From: a virus
DNA: 39,029 nucleotides
Direction: 5' to 3' (one strand)
IMG/VR virus record: IMGVR_UViG_3300025949_000053
Coordinates: 1-39,029 of that record
In this document: one piece after another, positions 1 to 9,800 of the stretch
How positions within the stretch are numbered: position 1 is the first letter of the stretch
Layout of the letters: each line of letters opens with the position of its first letter
Position numbers and translations under genes: made by a program
The notes under the pieces: model-generated
Seen by the model: the letters and a program-made list of their open reading frames with translations, nothing else
Told to the model about the DNA's origin: nothing
Database searches by the model: none

Positions 1-1911
1 TATCGTGCAATGAAAGATTATTTCACTGCAGGAATAACAGGAAGTTCTGGTATTATTGATACTGGATCATTAACGACTACCGCATCCTTCAACACATTTA
101 CTTCATCTTATTTAAATGATTCCGCTTCATTTAATACTAGAATCAATTCAATAACTGGTTCAGGAGATTTAATAAATACAGGTTCCTTATTATCAACTAG
201 TTCTTTTAATCTATTTACTAGTTCCATTAATAATCAAATCAATAATGTATTTTCTTCTGAAAGTAATTACTTACCTACTGCATCCTTCAATACGTTTACA
301 TCTTCTTATTTAAATGACTCATCTTCGTTAAATATAAGTATCAATAATGTATTTTCCAGTGAAAGTAACTATCTTACAACTTCATCTTTTAATATATTTA
401 CCGCTTCTATTAATAATCAGGTATCTAACGTTTATGCTTCTGAAAGCAACTATCTTTCTACCTCATCTTTCAATATATTTACATCTAGTTATTTATTAAC
501 TTCATCGTCTATAAATAATAATATAATTAACATATTTGCTTCTGAAAGCAATTATGTGCTTACATCCTCGTATATAATAGATTCAAGTTCTTTTGACAAC
601 AGGATTAATACATTATCTGGTTCTTTATCAAATTTAACGGGATCATATGTTACAACAGGAAGCTTCAACACTTATACTGCATCTACTAATTTACAGATAG
701 CCAATGTATATGCAAGCGAGAGTAATTACTTGCTTACATCGTCTTTCAATGCATTCAGTTCATCGTATGTATCTAATTCAAGTTCTTTTACTACGGTGAG
801 TGCGTCATTGAATTCCATATCTTCATCATTTAATAGTCTCTCAGCTAGTAATGCCTCAAATGGATCAGTAAATTTAGTTTATTCATCATCAATAGTATGG
901 AATTATTTGTCTGGAAGTGTAGCGAATGTTACATTAATTGGAAATGCTTCATTGAATTTAATTAGTGCGTCTATTAATTCATTTGGTATAATTAAAGTCA
1001 CGCAGGATTCCACAGGGAGCAGAGCACTATCTTTACCAGGAAGTATTCAAACAAGTGCGTCTTTAAGTCAGAATCCAAATAGTGTTGATCTACTTGGATT
1101 TTATTATGATGGATCTACATTTTTTTGGTCGTATAGTAATTTTGGTACTGTATTAACTGGTAGTGGTAATTTCGATTCAGATGCATTTACATTTATAAAT
1201 GCGGCTAATATTGGTGATAATACGCAAAAGACTGCTATAAATCAATTAGTACTTGATCTTAAAAATGCTGGTATATGGACTAAGATGACTGCTGTATATC
1301 CTTTTATTGGAGGTAATGCATTTGCTCATAAATTTAATTTAAAAGATCCTCGTGATTTAGATGCAGCCTTTAGAATTAGCTGGACAGGATCTGTTACCCA
1401 TAATAGTAATGGTATAACTGGAAATGCATCTAATGCGTTTGGTAATACAAATATAAACCCTAGTGCTAGTTTAATATATAATAGCACTCATTTGTCTTAT
1501 TATGAAAGAACCGTAGTAGGAACTAATAGAGCTATGGGTAGTCAGAATGGAACAGATGAACTTATACTTTGTAATATAGGTGGAATGTTAGGAAGGATGT
1601 ATTCATCCAATAGTCAAGTGTCAACTCCTGCAAATGGTACAGGTTCATTAATTATTTCTCGTACAAATTCAAACACGATGAAAGGATATTATAATTCTAA
1701 TTTAATCGTATCATCTTCATCCACAACTAGTGGTTCATTGCCTCCATTTCCTATATATGTTTTAGGATTTGATAATTCAGGGTCTGTCACTGCAGCAAGT
1801 TCTAATTTAGCATTTGTTTCAGTTGGTAGTGGTTTAACTGATACGGAAGCTATTGCATTAGGCAATGCAACAAAGAATTTTCAAACAACTTTAGGTAGAA
1901 ATGTAGTATAA
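1..1911 (+). CDS. Tail fibre protein, 5' end outside window
   Basis: The frame is open from base 1 (YRAMKDYF...), and the same YRAMKDYF stretch occurs at about residue 36 of the fibre gene at 2776, so the true start lies upstream; the first ATG in the window (base 10) is internal. About residues 15-280 are a Ser/Asn/Thr-rich repeat array with five 'ASESNYL'-type units (NVFSSESNYL, NVYASESNYL and so on) alternating with SSFNxFTSSY units. From about residue 385 a different, non-repetitive C-terminal domain begins (DAFTFINAANIGD, then GIWTKMTAVYPFIGG and HKFNLKDPRDLDAAF). This resembles a C-terminal domain I associate with tail or receptor-binding proteins of Bacteroidota phages, probably a lectin-like sandwich fold; that fold is inference. 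The stop codon overlaps the next start (TAATG), so the hydrolase is probably translationally coupled. Receptor binding is the likely role. Confidence 0.8.
   Translation, partial: YRAMKDYFTAGITGSSGIIDTGSLTTTASFNTFTSSYLNDSASFNTRINSITGSGDLINTGSLLSTSSFNLFTSSINNQINNVFSSESNYLPTASFNTFTSSYLNDSSSLNISINNVFSSESNYLTTSSFNIFTASINNQVSNVYASESNYLSTSSFNIFTSSYLLTSSSINNNIINIFASESNYVLTSSYIIDSSSFDNRINTLSGSLSNLTGSYVTTGSFNTYTASTNLQIANVYASESNYLLTSSFNAFSSSYVSNSSSFTTVSASLNSISSSFNSLSASNASNGSVNLVYSSSIVWNYLSGSVANVTLIGNASLNLISASINSFGIIKVTQDSTGSRALSLPGSIQTSASLSQNPNSVDLLGFYYDGSTFFWSYSNFGTVLTGSGNFDSDAFTFINAANIGDNTQKTAINQLVLDLKNAGIWTKMTAVYPFIGGNAFAHKFNLKDPRDLDAAFRISWTGSVTHNSNGITGNASNAFGNTNINPSASLIYNSTHLSYYERTVVGTNRAMGSQNGTDELILCNIGGMLGRMYSSNSQVSTPANGTGSLIISRTNSNTMKGYYNSNLIVSSSSTTSGSLPPFPIYVLGFDNSGSVTAASSNLAFVSVGSGLTDTEAIALGNATKNFQTTLGRNVV
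61..800 (+). repeat. Degenerate fibre-coding repeats
   Basis: This is a tandem array of imperfect units of roughly 75-105 bp, encoding alternating SSFNxFTSSYxxDSSSF and INNVxASESNYLxT segments. The units match strongly at protein level but have drifted synonymously at DNA level. The same unit family recurs in the fibre gene downstream. Confidence 0.7.
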
Positions 1912-2594
1912 TGAATAATATAATTCCTATAATAAATCTAATGATAAGTAAACATAAGACTGGAATATCTTCACAAGTTTCTATTCCTGATAATTATATT
2001 GGATCTGTTATCGTATGTGATGGAAATTCTTTGACTTATGGTGTTGGGTCTTCCTCTCCACCAACTTCTAGTTACCCGACTTTTTTAAAAAATTTAGATC
2101 CATTTGTTAATGATAATAGTACTATTTATAATCTGGGTGTTGGTGGACAAACTACACAACAGATGATAGATGATGCCATAACACAAGTTGATCCGTTATA
2201 TAATAGCAATGTTAGATCAGTTGTTGTAGCATGGGAGATAGGAAACGATATAGGAATTAATGGAGATGTAACAGGTTCTATTTCACGATATGCTAGTTAT
2301 TGTAGTGCGAGAAAATCTACAGGTTTTAAAGTAGTTGCAGTTACTTTAACTCCTAGAAGCCAAAGCACATCTTTTGGAGATACTATTCCTCAGTATAATA
2401 CGAAATTGGGGCAAGCAAATACGTTATTGCGTAGTGGATATATGACTTATGCTGATGCTCTATGTGATATAGCAGCAGACGACAGATTCCAAAATTACAA
2501 TCCAACTTATTATGCTTCTGATAATGTTCATTATTCTGATCAAGGATATGAGATAGTAGCTCAATTAGTAAAACAATCTCTATTAACATTATAG
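1911..2594 (+). CDS. SGNH/GDSL-type hydrolase (esterase) of the fibre locus
   Basis: This 227-aa protein carries all four SGNH blocks. Block I is CDGNSLTYG with nucleophile Ser40, block II is NLGVGGQ (Gly78/79), block III is GND (Asn112), and block V is DNVH (Asp204 and His207). The family removes acyl groups from polysaccharides, lipids or glycans. In a phage fibre locus the likely substrate is acetylated capsule or O-antigen, but the substrate is inference. There is no clear signal peptide, unlike the genes further down, so it is more likely a virion or cytoplasmic protein. The start ATG overlaps the stop of the preceding fibre gene (TAATG), suggesting coupled synthesis and possibly a fibre-bound partner. 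Length is normal for a minimal SGNH domain. Confidence 0.85.
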   Translation: MNNIIPIINLMISKHKTGISSQVSIPDNYIGSVIVCDGNSLTYGVGSSSPPTSSYPTFLKNLDPFVNDNSTIYNLGVGGQTTQQMIDDAITQVDPLYNSNVRSVVVAWEIGNDIGINGDVTGSISRYASYCSARKSTGFKVVAVTLTPRSQSTSFGDTIPQYNTKLGQANTLLRSGYMTYADALCDIAADDRFQNYNPTYYASDNVHYSDQGYEIVAQLVKQSLLTL

Positions 2595-2615
2595 AAAAAA
2601 ATTGAAAATAAAAAA

Positions 2616-2774
2616 ATGGCAGATAAAAGAATAAATCAATTAGACTCAGGATCTATTTTAGATTCATCTTTAGGTTTAATAGGAGATCCAAATTCATTAT
2701 TTCTTGATAGTCTACACCCAAATCAGGCAGGAAATAGGCTAGAAGCTGATACTTTTAAAACTATAATTACATAA
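2616..2774 (+). pseudogene. Chimeric remnant: fibre N-terminus fused to SGNH hydrolase C-terminus
   Basis: This 52-codon ORF starts with MADKRINQLDSGSILDSSLG followed by LIGDPN, closely paralleling the first 25 residues of the next fibre (MSKKIINLPSGSINDSSIG, FIGDPN). It then switches to FLDSLHPNQAGNRLEADTF, which looks like the catalytic Asp-x-x-His end (block V) of an SGNH hydrolase. No nucleophile or middle blocks are present, so it cannot be an active enzyme. The simplest reading is that a former fibre or fibre-hydrolase gene lost its middle by deletion. It stops one base before the next ATG, so it may still be translated as a small peptide. The reading frame is clean, so a functional micro-protein (for example a spare tail-anchor peptide) cannot be excluded. 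Confidence 0.6.
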
Positions 2775-2775
2775 G

Positions 2776-5700
2776 ATGTCAAAAAAAATAATAAATCTTC
2801 CATCTGGCTCAATAAATGATTCTTCTATAGGATTTATAGGAGATCCAAATACAGGTGCATTAACAGAGACAAGTTATCGTGCAATGAAAGATTATTTCCA
2901 AAATGGAATATCATCTTTATTAACAGGATCTTATGTAACTACAGGATCTTTTAATAATTTTTCATCAAGTTATAATAACGATTCTAGTTCATTTTATAAT
3001 AATGATAAGAACATATATTCATCTCAAAGTGGATATACTACAACATCATCTTATAATCCTTTTACTGCTTCTTATTTTGTAGATTCTGGTTCATTCGATA
3101 TCAGAATCAAAGCCATTTCTGGATCTATACCATCTGGATCATATATAACTACTACAACATTCGGTGTATTTAGTGCATCCTACGTAATAGATTCATCTTC
3201 TATTAATCAGAAGTTGGTAAATATTAATGCATCAGAAAGTAATTATGTTCCAACATCATCCTATAATCCTTTTACTGCTTCTTATTTTGTAGATTCTTCT
3301 TCCTTTTTAAATAAAATTAATAACGTTTATTCTTCAGAAAGTAATTATGTTCCAACATCATCTTTTAATATTTTAAGCAGTTCAATAAAAAATGATTCAT
3401 CTTCAATAGATACTAGAATAAATAATGTTTATTCTTCTGAAAGTAATTACTTACCTACAGGTTCTATATTAGGAAGTAATAATTATATACCTATATATAG
3501 TGGATCAAAAGGATTTACTTTTGGTTTACTTTATTATTCTGGATCTTCACTTTTGATCAATCAAGTGAATGGTCTTAATAATGCCCTATTGCAGGTAGCT
3601 GGACCTGTATCTGTAAACGATACTTCATATTTGTTATTACCTCGTGGTACTACTGCTCAAAGACCAACAGGTTCTTTTGCTATGATTAGAGGAAATACCG
3701 AAACTACTAATATTGAATTTCATAATGGTGTTGGATGGATTTCTTTAGGAAGTGGAAGTGGAATATTTGCTAGTGGTTCTGTAACTTCCGTTGGATTATC
3801 ATTACCTTCTTCATTATTCAGTGTTTATAATTCACCAATAGTTGGTGCAGGAGTTTTATCTGCATCTTTAAATACTCAAAGTGCAAATCTTGTATATGCT
3901 TCTCCAGTCGGAACATCTGGAATCCCTATTTTTAGAACTTTGGATATTACCGATATAGCCGCTCTTACGTCGTCATTTATTGCTGGATATGTTTTAACTG
4001 GTTCTTTCAACACATTTACATCATCGTATTTTATAGATTCTGCTTCAATATTAATAAACATCGCAAATGTATTTGCAAGCGAAAGTAATTATGTTCCAAC
4101 ATCATCTTATAATCCTTTTACTGCTAGTTATCTTAACACCTCAGCTTCGATAAATAACAGTCTAAGCAATGTATACGCTTCTGAGTCGAATTATCTGCTC
4201 ACTTCTTCATTTTCAAATTTTAGTTCGTCTTACCTAAATGACTCTAGTTCATTTTTAACTAGAATTATAAATGTATTTGCTTCCGAAAGTAATTATGTTC
4301 CAACATCATCTATAATAGGCAATAATAATTACTTACCTGTATTCACCGGATCTTCTGCGATAACACAGAGTTCCATATATCAATCTGGTAGTTTTATAAT
4401 ATTAGGAAGAACAGGATCAATAAATAATAGTTTATTACAATTATTTGGTTCTATATATATATCTGGATCTATATATGATTCTTCAAATTCAACTGGATCT
4501 GCAGGACAAATGTTAGGTTTTGCTCCAGGTGGAATACTTTGGATTTCTACTGGATCTGGTGGATGGAATCTTTCAGGAAACTCAATTTCTTCTGGATCGT
4601 TTCTAGGCTCTACAAATGCTCAGGATCTTATATTTAAAAGAAATAATGTTCAAGTTGGGGCATTTTTTACTAATAATAATATCGTTTTTGGTAATTCAAA
4701 TAATAGCACGACAGGATCAAATGCTATAGTATTGGGTGGTGTTAATAACTTTGCCAACAATATGGCGGTTGTTATTGATGGTGCTAATAATAGCGCGATT
4801 GGTAATTCTTCAGTAGTCGTAGGAGGTCAAAGTAATATCACTCCAGGAGTCGGATCTGTTACTTTAGGTGGTATAAATTTATCAGCATCTGCAGCATATG
4901 CCGTTGTATTGGGTAGATTTAATGATCCAATTGCTTCGTCTAATCAATCTTCATGGATTGGAGGTGATCCGATTTTTATAATAGGTAATGGAAGTTCAAC
5001 AGGATCATTATCTAACGCTTTTGTTGTTAATAAAACGGGCAGCATAGTATTATCTTTTTATGCCAATACTTCTAGTGCCGTTCTTGGTGTTGACAATAAT
5101 GGTAATATTGTTAATATGCAGGTTGTGTCTCAATCTGTTTATAATATAGATTCTTCGTCATTCAGTAATAGAATAAATAACATATTTGCTTCTGAATCTA
5201 ATTATTTATCAACCGCATCATTTAATATATTTAGCTCTAGTTTTCTTACTTATTCATCCTCTACAGATGTTAAAATAAATAATGTATATGCTTCTGAGAG
5301 TAATTATTTACTTACATCTTCATTTAATAATTTCATAAGCGGTAGTTCAGGACAAATAGCATTGTTTAATACTCCTCATAGTTTAACATCGAGTCTAATA
5401 AATCAACTAGGTAATTCTATTATATCTATATCTGGTGCAATTATACAACCAACTAACTTTACTCCGTCTGTTACTAATACGGTAGCTTTTGGATTTAATA
5501 ATATTTTATATGGATCAGGATCCTTTGCCCACGGTTTTAACAATACTGTAAATTCATATATAGGTCATGCTGAGGGTTCTAATAATGCTATTAATGGGGT
5601 AGGAGCACATTCTGAAGGAACAGGAAATACTGCTTATGGTGATTATTCTCATGCTGAAGGTTCCGGAAGTATATCCTATGGGTTTGGATCACATACTGAA

Positions 5701-6846
5701 GGTCTTGGTACTATTTCAACAGGTTCATATCAATTAGTGATAGGTAGGTTTAATAAGATAAATGCTAATTCATTATTTATAATAGGAAATGGATTTAGTT
5801 CAATGAGTAGAAATGATGTAGCTACTTATTATTCCGAATCAATTGAATTTAATAAAGATCTTTACCTAAATACCAGTTCTCTTCATGTAGGACAATATTT
5901 ATATGATTCATTTGGTAATACTGGATCAAATGGGCAAGTAATTTCTTCGATAATAGGAGGAATAAAATGGTCTGATCTATCAGGATCATCTACTGGCTCA
6001 AATGGATTTGTTACAAATGGTATATTCCAGGCATATACTTCATCCACGAATATTCAGATTGCTAATATATTTGCTTCAGAAAGTAAATATACATTAACTT
6101 CTTCATTTAATTTATTAACACAATCATTTAATACATTTACATCTTCTTATATCATAGATTCCGGTTCATTTGACACAAGAATCAAGACCATTTCTGGATC
6201 TTTATCAACTCTTACCGGATCATATGTTATTACAGGAACTTTCAATTCATTTACAGCATCTTATATAGTTGATTCTTCATCTTTTAATACCATAATAAAT
6301 AATGTGTTTGCAAGTGAAAGTAATTATTTACCATCATCTTCATTACGGGGTTTATCTAATTATTTAGCAGTATTTAGTGGATCAAATATATTAACAACAA
6401 GTAGTATATATCAATCAGGTAGTTCTATATTAATAGGAAGAAATACAGGATCCAATAATGCCGTTTTACAAGTATTTGGAGATATTTATATTAGCAAATC
6501 GATATATGATTCAATTGGTTCTACAGGATCGTTGAATCAAACATTGATAAAGACGCAATCAGGATTCCAATGGGTTAATACTGGTAGTGCTGGAAATTTT
6601 ACTAAAGTTATAAATTTTGTTATAGGTGATGGTCAATCATTTACTCCTTCCTCTGGATCAACAATTTTCAGTAGTTCTTTATTAGTTAGTTCTAGTATTT
6701 TACAGTTTAGTCAAGAAGGATTTATAATGGCTCCTATTTCAAGATCATTAGCTTCCTGGTTCAGTTTTACCTCTTCTCAAGGTAGAATTGATATAAATAA
6801 TACAACCTTCAGTCAGGATTCATATTTTCAAATTCTTTATATATGA
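2776..6846 (+). CDS. Large repeat-rich tail fibre protein
   Basis: This 1356-aa protein has an N-terminal module (about residues 1-45, INLPSGSINDSSIGFIGDPN then TSYRAMKDYF) shared with the truncated fibre at the window start and with the remnant at 2616; it is probably the tail-attachment segment. The body holds about ten ASESNYL-type repeats, interrupted by non-repeat inserts. At about residues 640-715 are GG/VVLG-type turns (NAIVLGGVNN, VVVGGQSN, VVLGRFN). At about 910-985 are SHAEG/HAEG/HSEG repeats, a pattern typical of YadA-like head domains found in many phage fibres, usually trimeric. The C-terminus (about 1270-1356) is non-repetitive and may be the receptor-binding tip. The gene ends in an ATGA overlap with the next gene. 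No signal peptide is present. The fibre role is well supported; the receptor is unknown. Confidence 0.85.
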   Translation: MSKKIINLPSGSINDSSIGFIGDPNTGALTETSYRAMKDYFQNGISSLLTGSYVTTGSFNNFSSSYNNDSSSFYNNDKNIYSSQSGYTTTSSYNPFTASYFVDSGSFDIRIKAISGSIPSGSYITTTTFGVFSASYVIDSSSINQKLVNINASESNYVPTSSYNPFTASYFVDSSSFLNKINNVYSSESNYVPTSSFNILSSSIKNDSSSIDTRINNVYSSESNYLPTGSILGSNNYIPIYSGSKGFTFGLLYYSGSSLLINQVNGLNNALLQVAGPVSVNDTSYLLLPRGTTAQRPTGSFAMIRGNTETTNIEFHNGVGWISLGSGSGIFASGSVTSVGLSLPSSLFSVYNSPIVGAGVLSASLNTQSANLVYASPVGTSGIPIFRTLDITDIAALTSSFIAGYVLTGSFNTFTSSYFIDSASILINIANVFASESNYVPTSSYNPFTASYLNTSASINNSLSNVYASESNYLLTSSFSNFSSSYLNDSSSFLTRIINVFASESNYVPTSSIIGNNNYLPVFTGSSAITQSSIYQSGSFIILGRTGSINNSLLQLFGSIYISGSIYDSSNSTGSAGQMLGFAPGGILWISTGSGGWNLSGNSISSGSFLGSTNAQDLIFKRNNVQVGAFFTNNNIVFGNSNNSTTGSNAIVLGGVNNFANNMAVVIDGANNSAIGNSSVVVGGQSNITPGVGSVTLGGINLSASAAYAVVLGRFNDPIASSNQSSWIGGDPIFIIGNGSSTGSLSNAFVVNKTGSIVLSFYANTSSAVLGVDNNGNIVNMQVVSQSVYNIDSSSFSNRINNIFASESNYLSTASFNIFSSSFLTYSSSTDVKINNVYASESNYLLTSSFNNFISGSSGQIALFNTPHSLTSSLINQLGNSIISISGAIIQPTNFTPSVTNTVAFGFNNILYGSGSFAHGFNNTVNSYIGHAEGSNNAINGVGAHSEGTGNTAYGDYSHAEGSGSISYGFGSHTEGLGTISTGSYQLVIGRFNKINANSLFIIGNGFSSMSRNDVATYYSESIEFNKDLYLNTSSLHVGQYLYDSFGNTGSNGQVISSIIGGIKWSDLSGSSTGSNGFVTNGIFQAYTSSTNIQIANIFASESKYTLTSSFNLLTQSFNTFTSSYIIDSGSFDTRIKTISGSLSTLTGSYVITGTFNSFTASYIVDSSSFNTIINNVFASESNYLPSSSLRGLSNYLAVFSGSNILTTSSIYQSGSSILIGRNTGSNNAVLQVFGDIYISKSIYDSIGSTGSLNQTLIKTQSGFQWVNTGSAGNFTKVINFVIGDGQSFTPSSGSTIFSSSLLVSSSILQFSQEGFIMAPISRSLASWFSFTSSQGRIDINNTTFSQDSYFQILYI
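2926..6340 (+). repeat. Dispersed fibre-coding repeats with YadA-like head insert
   Basis: Imperfect units encoding SYNPFTASYFVDSSSF and INNVYASESNYVPTSS segments recur at intervals across this gene, some nearly identical in DNA (for example around 3250-3290 and 4090-4125). They are separated by unique inserts, including the HAEG repeats near 5510-5720. Homology among units makes unequal recombination and length change likely. Confidence 0.7.
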
Positions 6847-9800
6847 AACGATTATTAATATTTCTTATTCCGCTTTTTTCAATTTTTTTTGCAAAAGCAC
6901 AAAATAAAATTCCTTCTATTGCATTAAGAAGTGGACCTGGTGTAACTGTTTCCGATGCTAGATTGAGAGCACAATTAAACATTTATATACCTGTAGTAAA
7001 CGATACTACGAATGGTTTAAATGGAGGTTTAGATAGTTTAGGAGCTTTTATTCAAATCAGATCAACTGGTGATATATACAAAAGAGACACTGTTATAACC
7101 GGAGGTCATAGATGGACATTATTATCGGGTACATTCAATGTATATCCTGTAAATGGATTAACAGGATCTCATGGTGATAGTCTTTATTTTGGTGGTAATT
7201 TATTACGAAATACTACATTAGGTACGACTGGATTTGATTTTAGTATCACCGGTTTACCTAACAAAGCATCTCCATTATCTACTGATAGTTTTATGTTAAG
7301 AGATAATAGCGGGAAAGTGTGGGTAACTCCTTTTTCTACAATAGGAGGAACTCAATCATTATCTTTATCACAATCATCATCAGCCGATACCATTAAGATA
7401 TCTAATAGTAATTCCATTGTATTAACTGGAGCCGATCATAATAATGCTGGATCGTTGACTGCAAATGATAAAAAACGTATTGATTCAACTATTTATGTTG
7501 GATGGTATGGTCATGGTAATCAGATGGTACTATTTAATTTTACCAAGGACTCTATGTTATTCAAAGGTATAAGTGCAAGTGCTGCTGGATTACTAAATGT
7601 TACTACTGAAACTAATAGAGATAGTATTAACTTTAAGGTTAACTTGGATACTGTTGGATTATATGGAAGAACAGTTGTAGGTATTTATGTTTCCGAACTT
7701 AGAGCTTTGGTAGCTACTCCATCTGCAAATAAAGCTTATTTTATAAAAGACCAATATATTAGTGGAAAATACGTATATGATGCTTCTGATAATACTACTA
7801 CAGATAATTTAGGTACATGTATAGTTGATGCGGCTGGCCATCGATTTAAAAGAGAATTTACAGGACCTATTCATAGTATATGGTTCAAGGTTCTAGGTGA
7901 TGGTTCTACCGATATGACCGCTCAATTACAGTCTGTAATTGATTATGCTGCCACTACCGGAGCATTATCCAGAAAGGTGATAATTGATGAAGGTATCAGT
8001 GGTAATAAAAACATCATGGTAGATAGTATCACTATCAAAACAGGTGTTATTATACAAGGAGATAATGTTCGAGTTAGGATTGCACCAAATAACAGTTCTA
8101 GGAAGTATATTTTTGGTATAGTTCCGGGTCCTGTTGATCAGTGGGGTATTAGTGACTTACAAGTTATAATGAATTCTGGATATGTAGGTCAAGGTTGTTT
8201 TAATTTTACAGCTGTTGGATCTGTAAGTTCACCTTTCAATGGCGGCGTATGGCATTTTAGAATGAACAATGTTCAAATTCAGAACTGTTCAGGACGTGCT
8301 ATTAATTTAATCGCGTCTGATGGTTCTGGAGATCTAGCTAACCAATTCCTTACTTTTGAGGATGTTAGGGTATACAATACTGCTGATACAACTGCAAGAG
8401 CGGTATATGTGTCAGGACAGTTAGGTCAAACAACTTTTCGTAATTTAGAAGCTTATGGTGCAGGGTCTACTAACTTAAATACTTGTGCAGTTGAATTAAA
8501 TTCTTTAGGAACGAGTAATGATCAGATACAAGGTGCTGTTGTATTTGATCGACCAACAGTACAGGCATATCATGATATAATGCGGACATCAAATGCACAA
8601 GGTGTGTCAGTAATATCTGGTTGGTTTGAAAATGATTCCATTGGCGTACATCTGACTAATCGTAGTACTATAAACTTTTTTTGGAATACTTGGAAAAATG
8701 TAGGTGTTGGTACGAATGCTTATATTATAGGAGATGATTTGAGTCATGGAATATTTGCAGGTAATTTTGTATATAGTGTAGTTAATAAATGGTACACTTC
8801 TCCTTCAGGTACTGCTGGTGGATTTGATATTTGGGGAAATAGTTTTCAAACAAATGGATCTGTTACCAGTTCATCTGCTGGTCAAACGTTAAGTGTATCC
8901 AGTAATGCTATTACAGCAAACTATTTCAAAGATATTGTGGTTAACACTACTACCACTTCTTCAGCTTATATTAGCACAATCAATAGTAATGCCGGGCCAG
9001 GTGAATTTATATCTATTCGTGCTAATGATCAGGCAGGTAATAGTGGTGTCGTTATGTTAAATGGTGTTGGTGGTAATATTGATGTTAATAAATTTGGTGT
9101 TAGTAGAATGGTTATCTTACGTGATAAACAGTCGGCTATACTAAAAAGAAGTGATCTATTAAATACGTGGGTAGTTGTTGCTGTATCTAATCAAGATATT
9201 TACGCAGCATCAGCTCCTACAACCGGATTATATTTTGCTGGTGAAGTTATTCACAATAATGCTCCTTCACACACAAATACTTATGAATGGGTTATAACTA
9301 GTACTGGTATATGTCCATCCTGTGGTATAGATAGCGTTATGATGTCCGGATCATCTGTTGATGTTTCTAGACTTTCAGGTATAGTACCACCTGATCACGG
9401 TGGTACTGGTGTAAATAATGCTACCAAGACAATAACGTTGGGTGGTAATTTTGCAACTTCGGGAGCTTTTAACGCTACATTAACTCTTACTGGTAATACT
9501 AACGTAACATTACCCACGTCTGGAACATTACTTCCCACAAATGGTGCTGGTACTGGTTTGAGTGGTATCACTTATGCAGTTAAAGGTACAGCTAATCAAG
9601 TTCTTGTTAATGGAACGTCTGGAGCTAATCAAACGGGTAATTTAACTTTAACAATACCTCAAGATTTGGCTACAACAAGTACATTAACACTTGGAGGTCT
9701 TAATTTAAATAACGGGTTGGCTAATTTAGCTTCAACATCAATAATTTCTAATGGAACAGTTCAATTTAATGGCACTCTTGGTTCTGCAATTAATATATCT

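Noticed and set aside
10-12. ATG at base 10 as the start of the first fibre gene
   Set aside because: The frame is open back to base 1 and the same residues (YRAMKDYF) are internal in the paralogue at 2776, so this Met is internal.
61-6340. Regular repeats that might be a CRISPR array
   Set aside because: The units lie in open fibre frames, vary at synonymous sites and have no constant repeat/unique spacer pattern.
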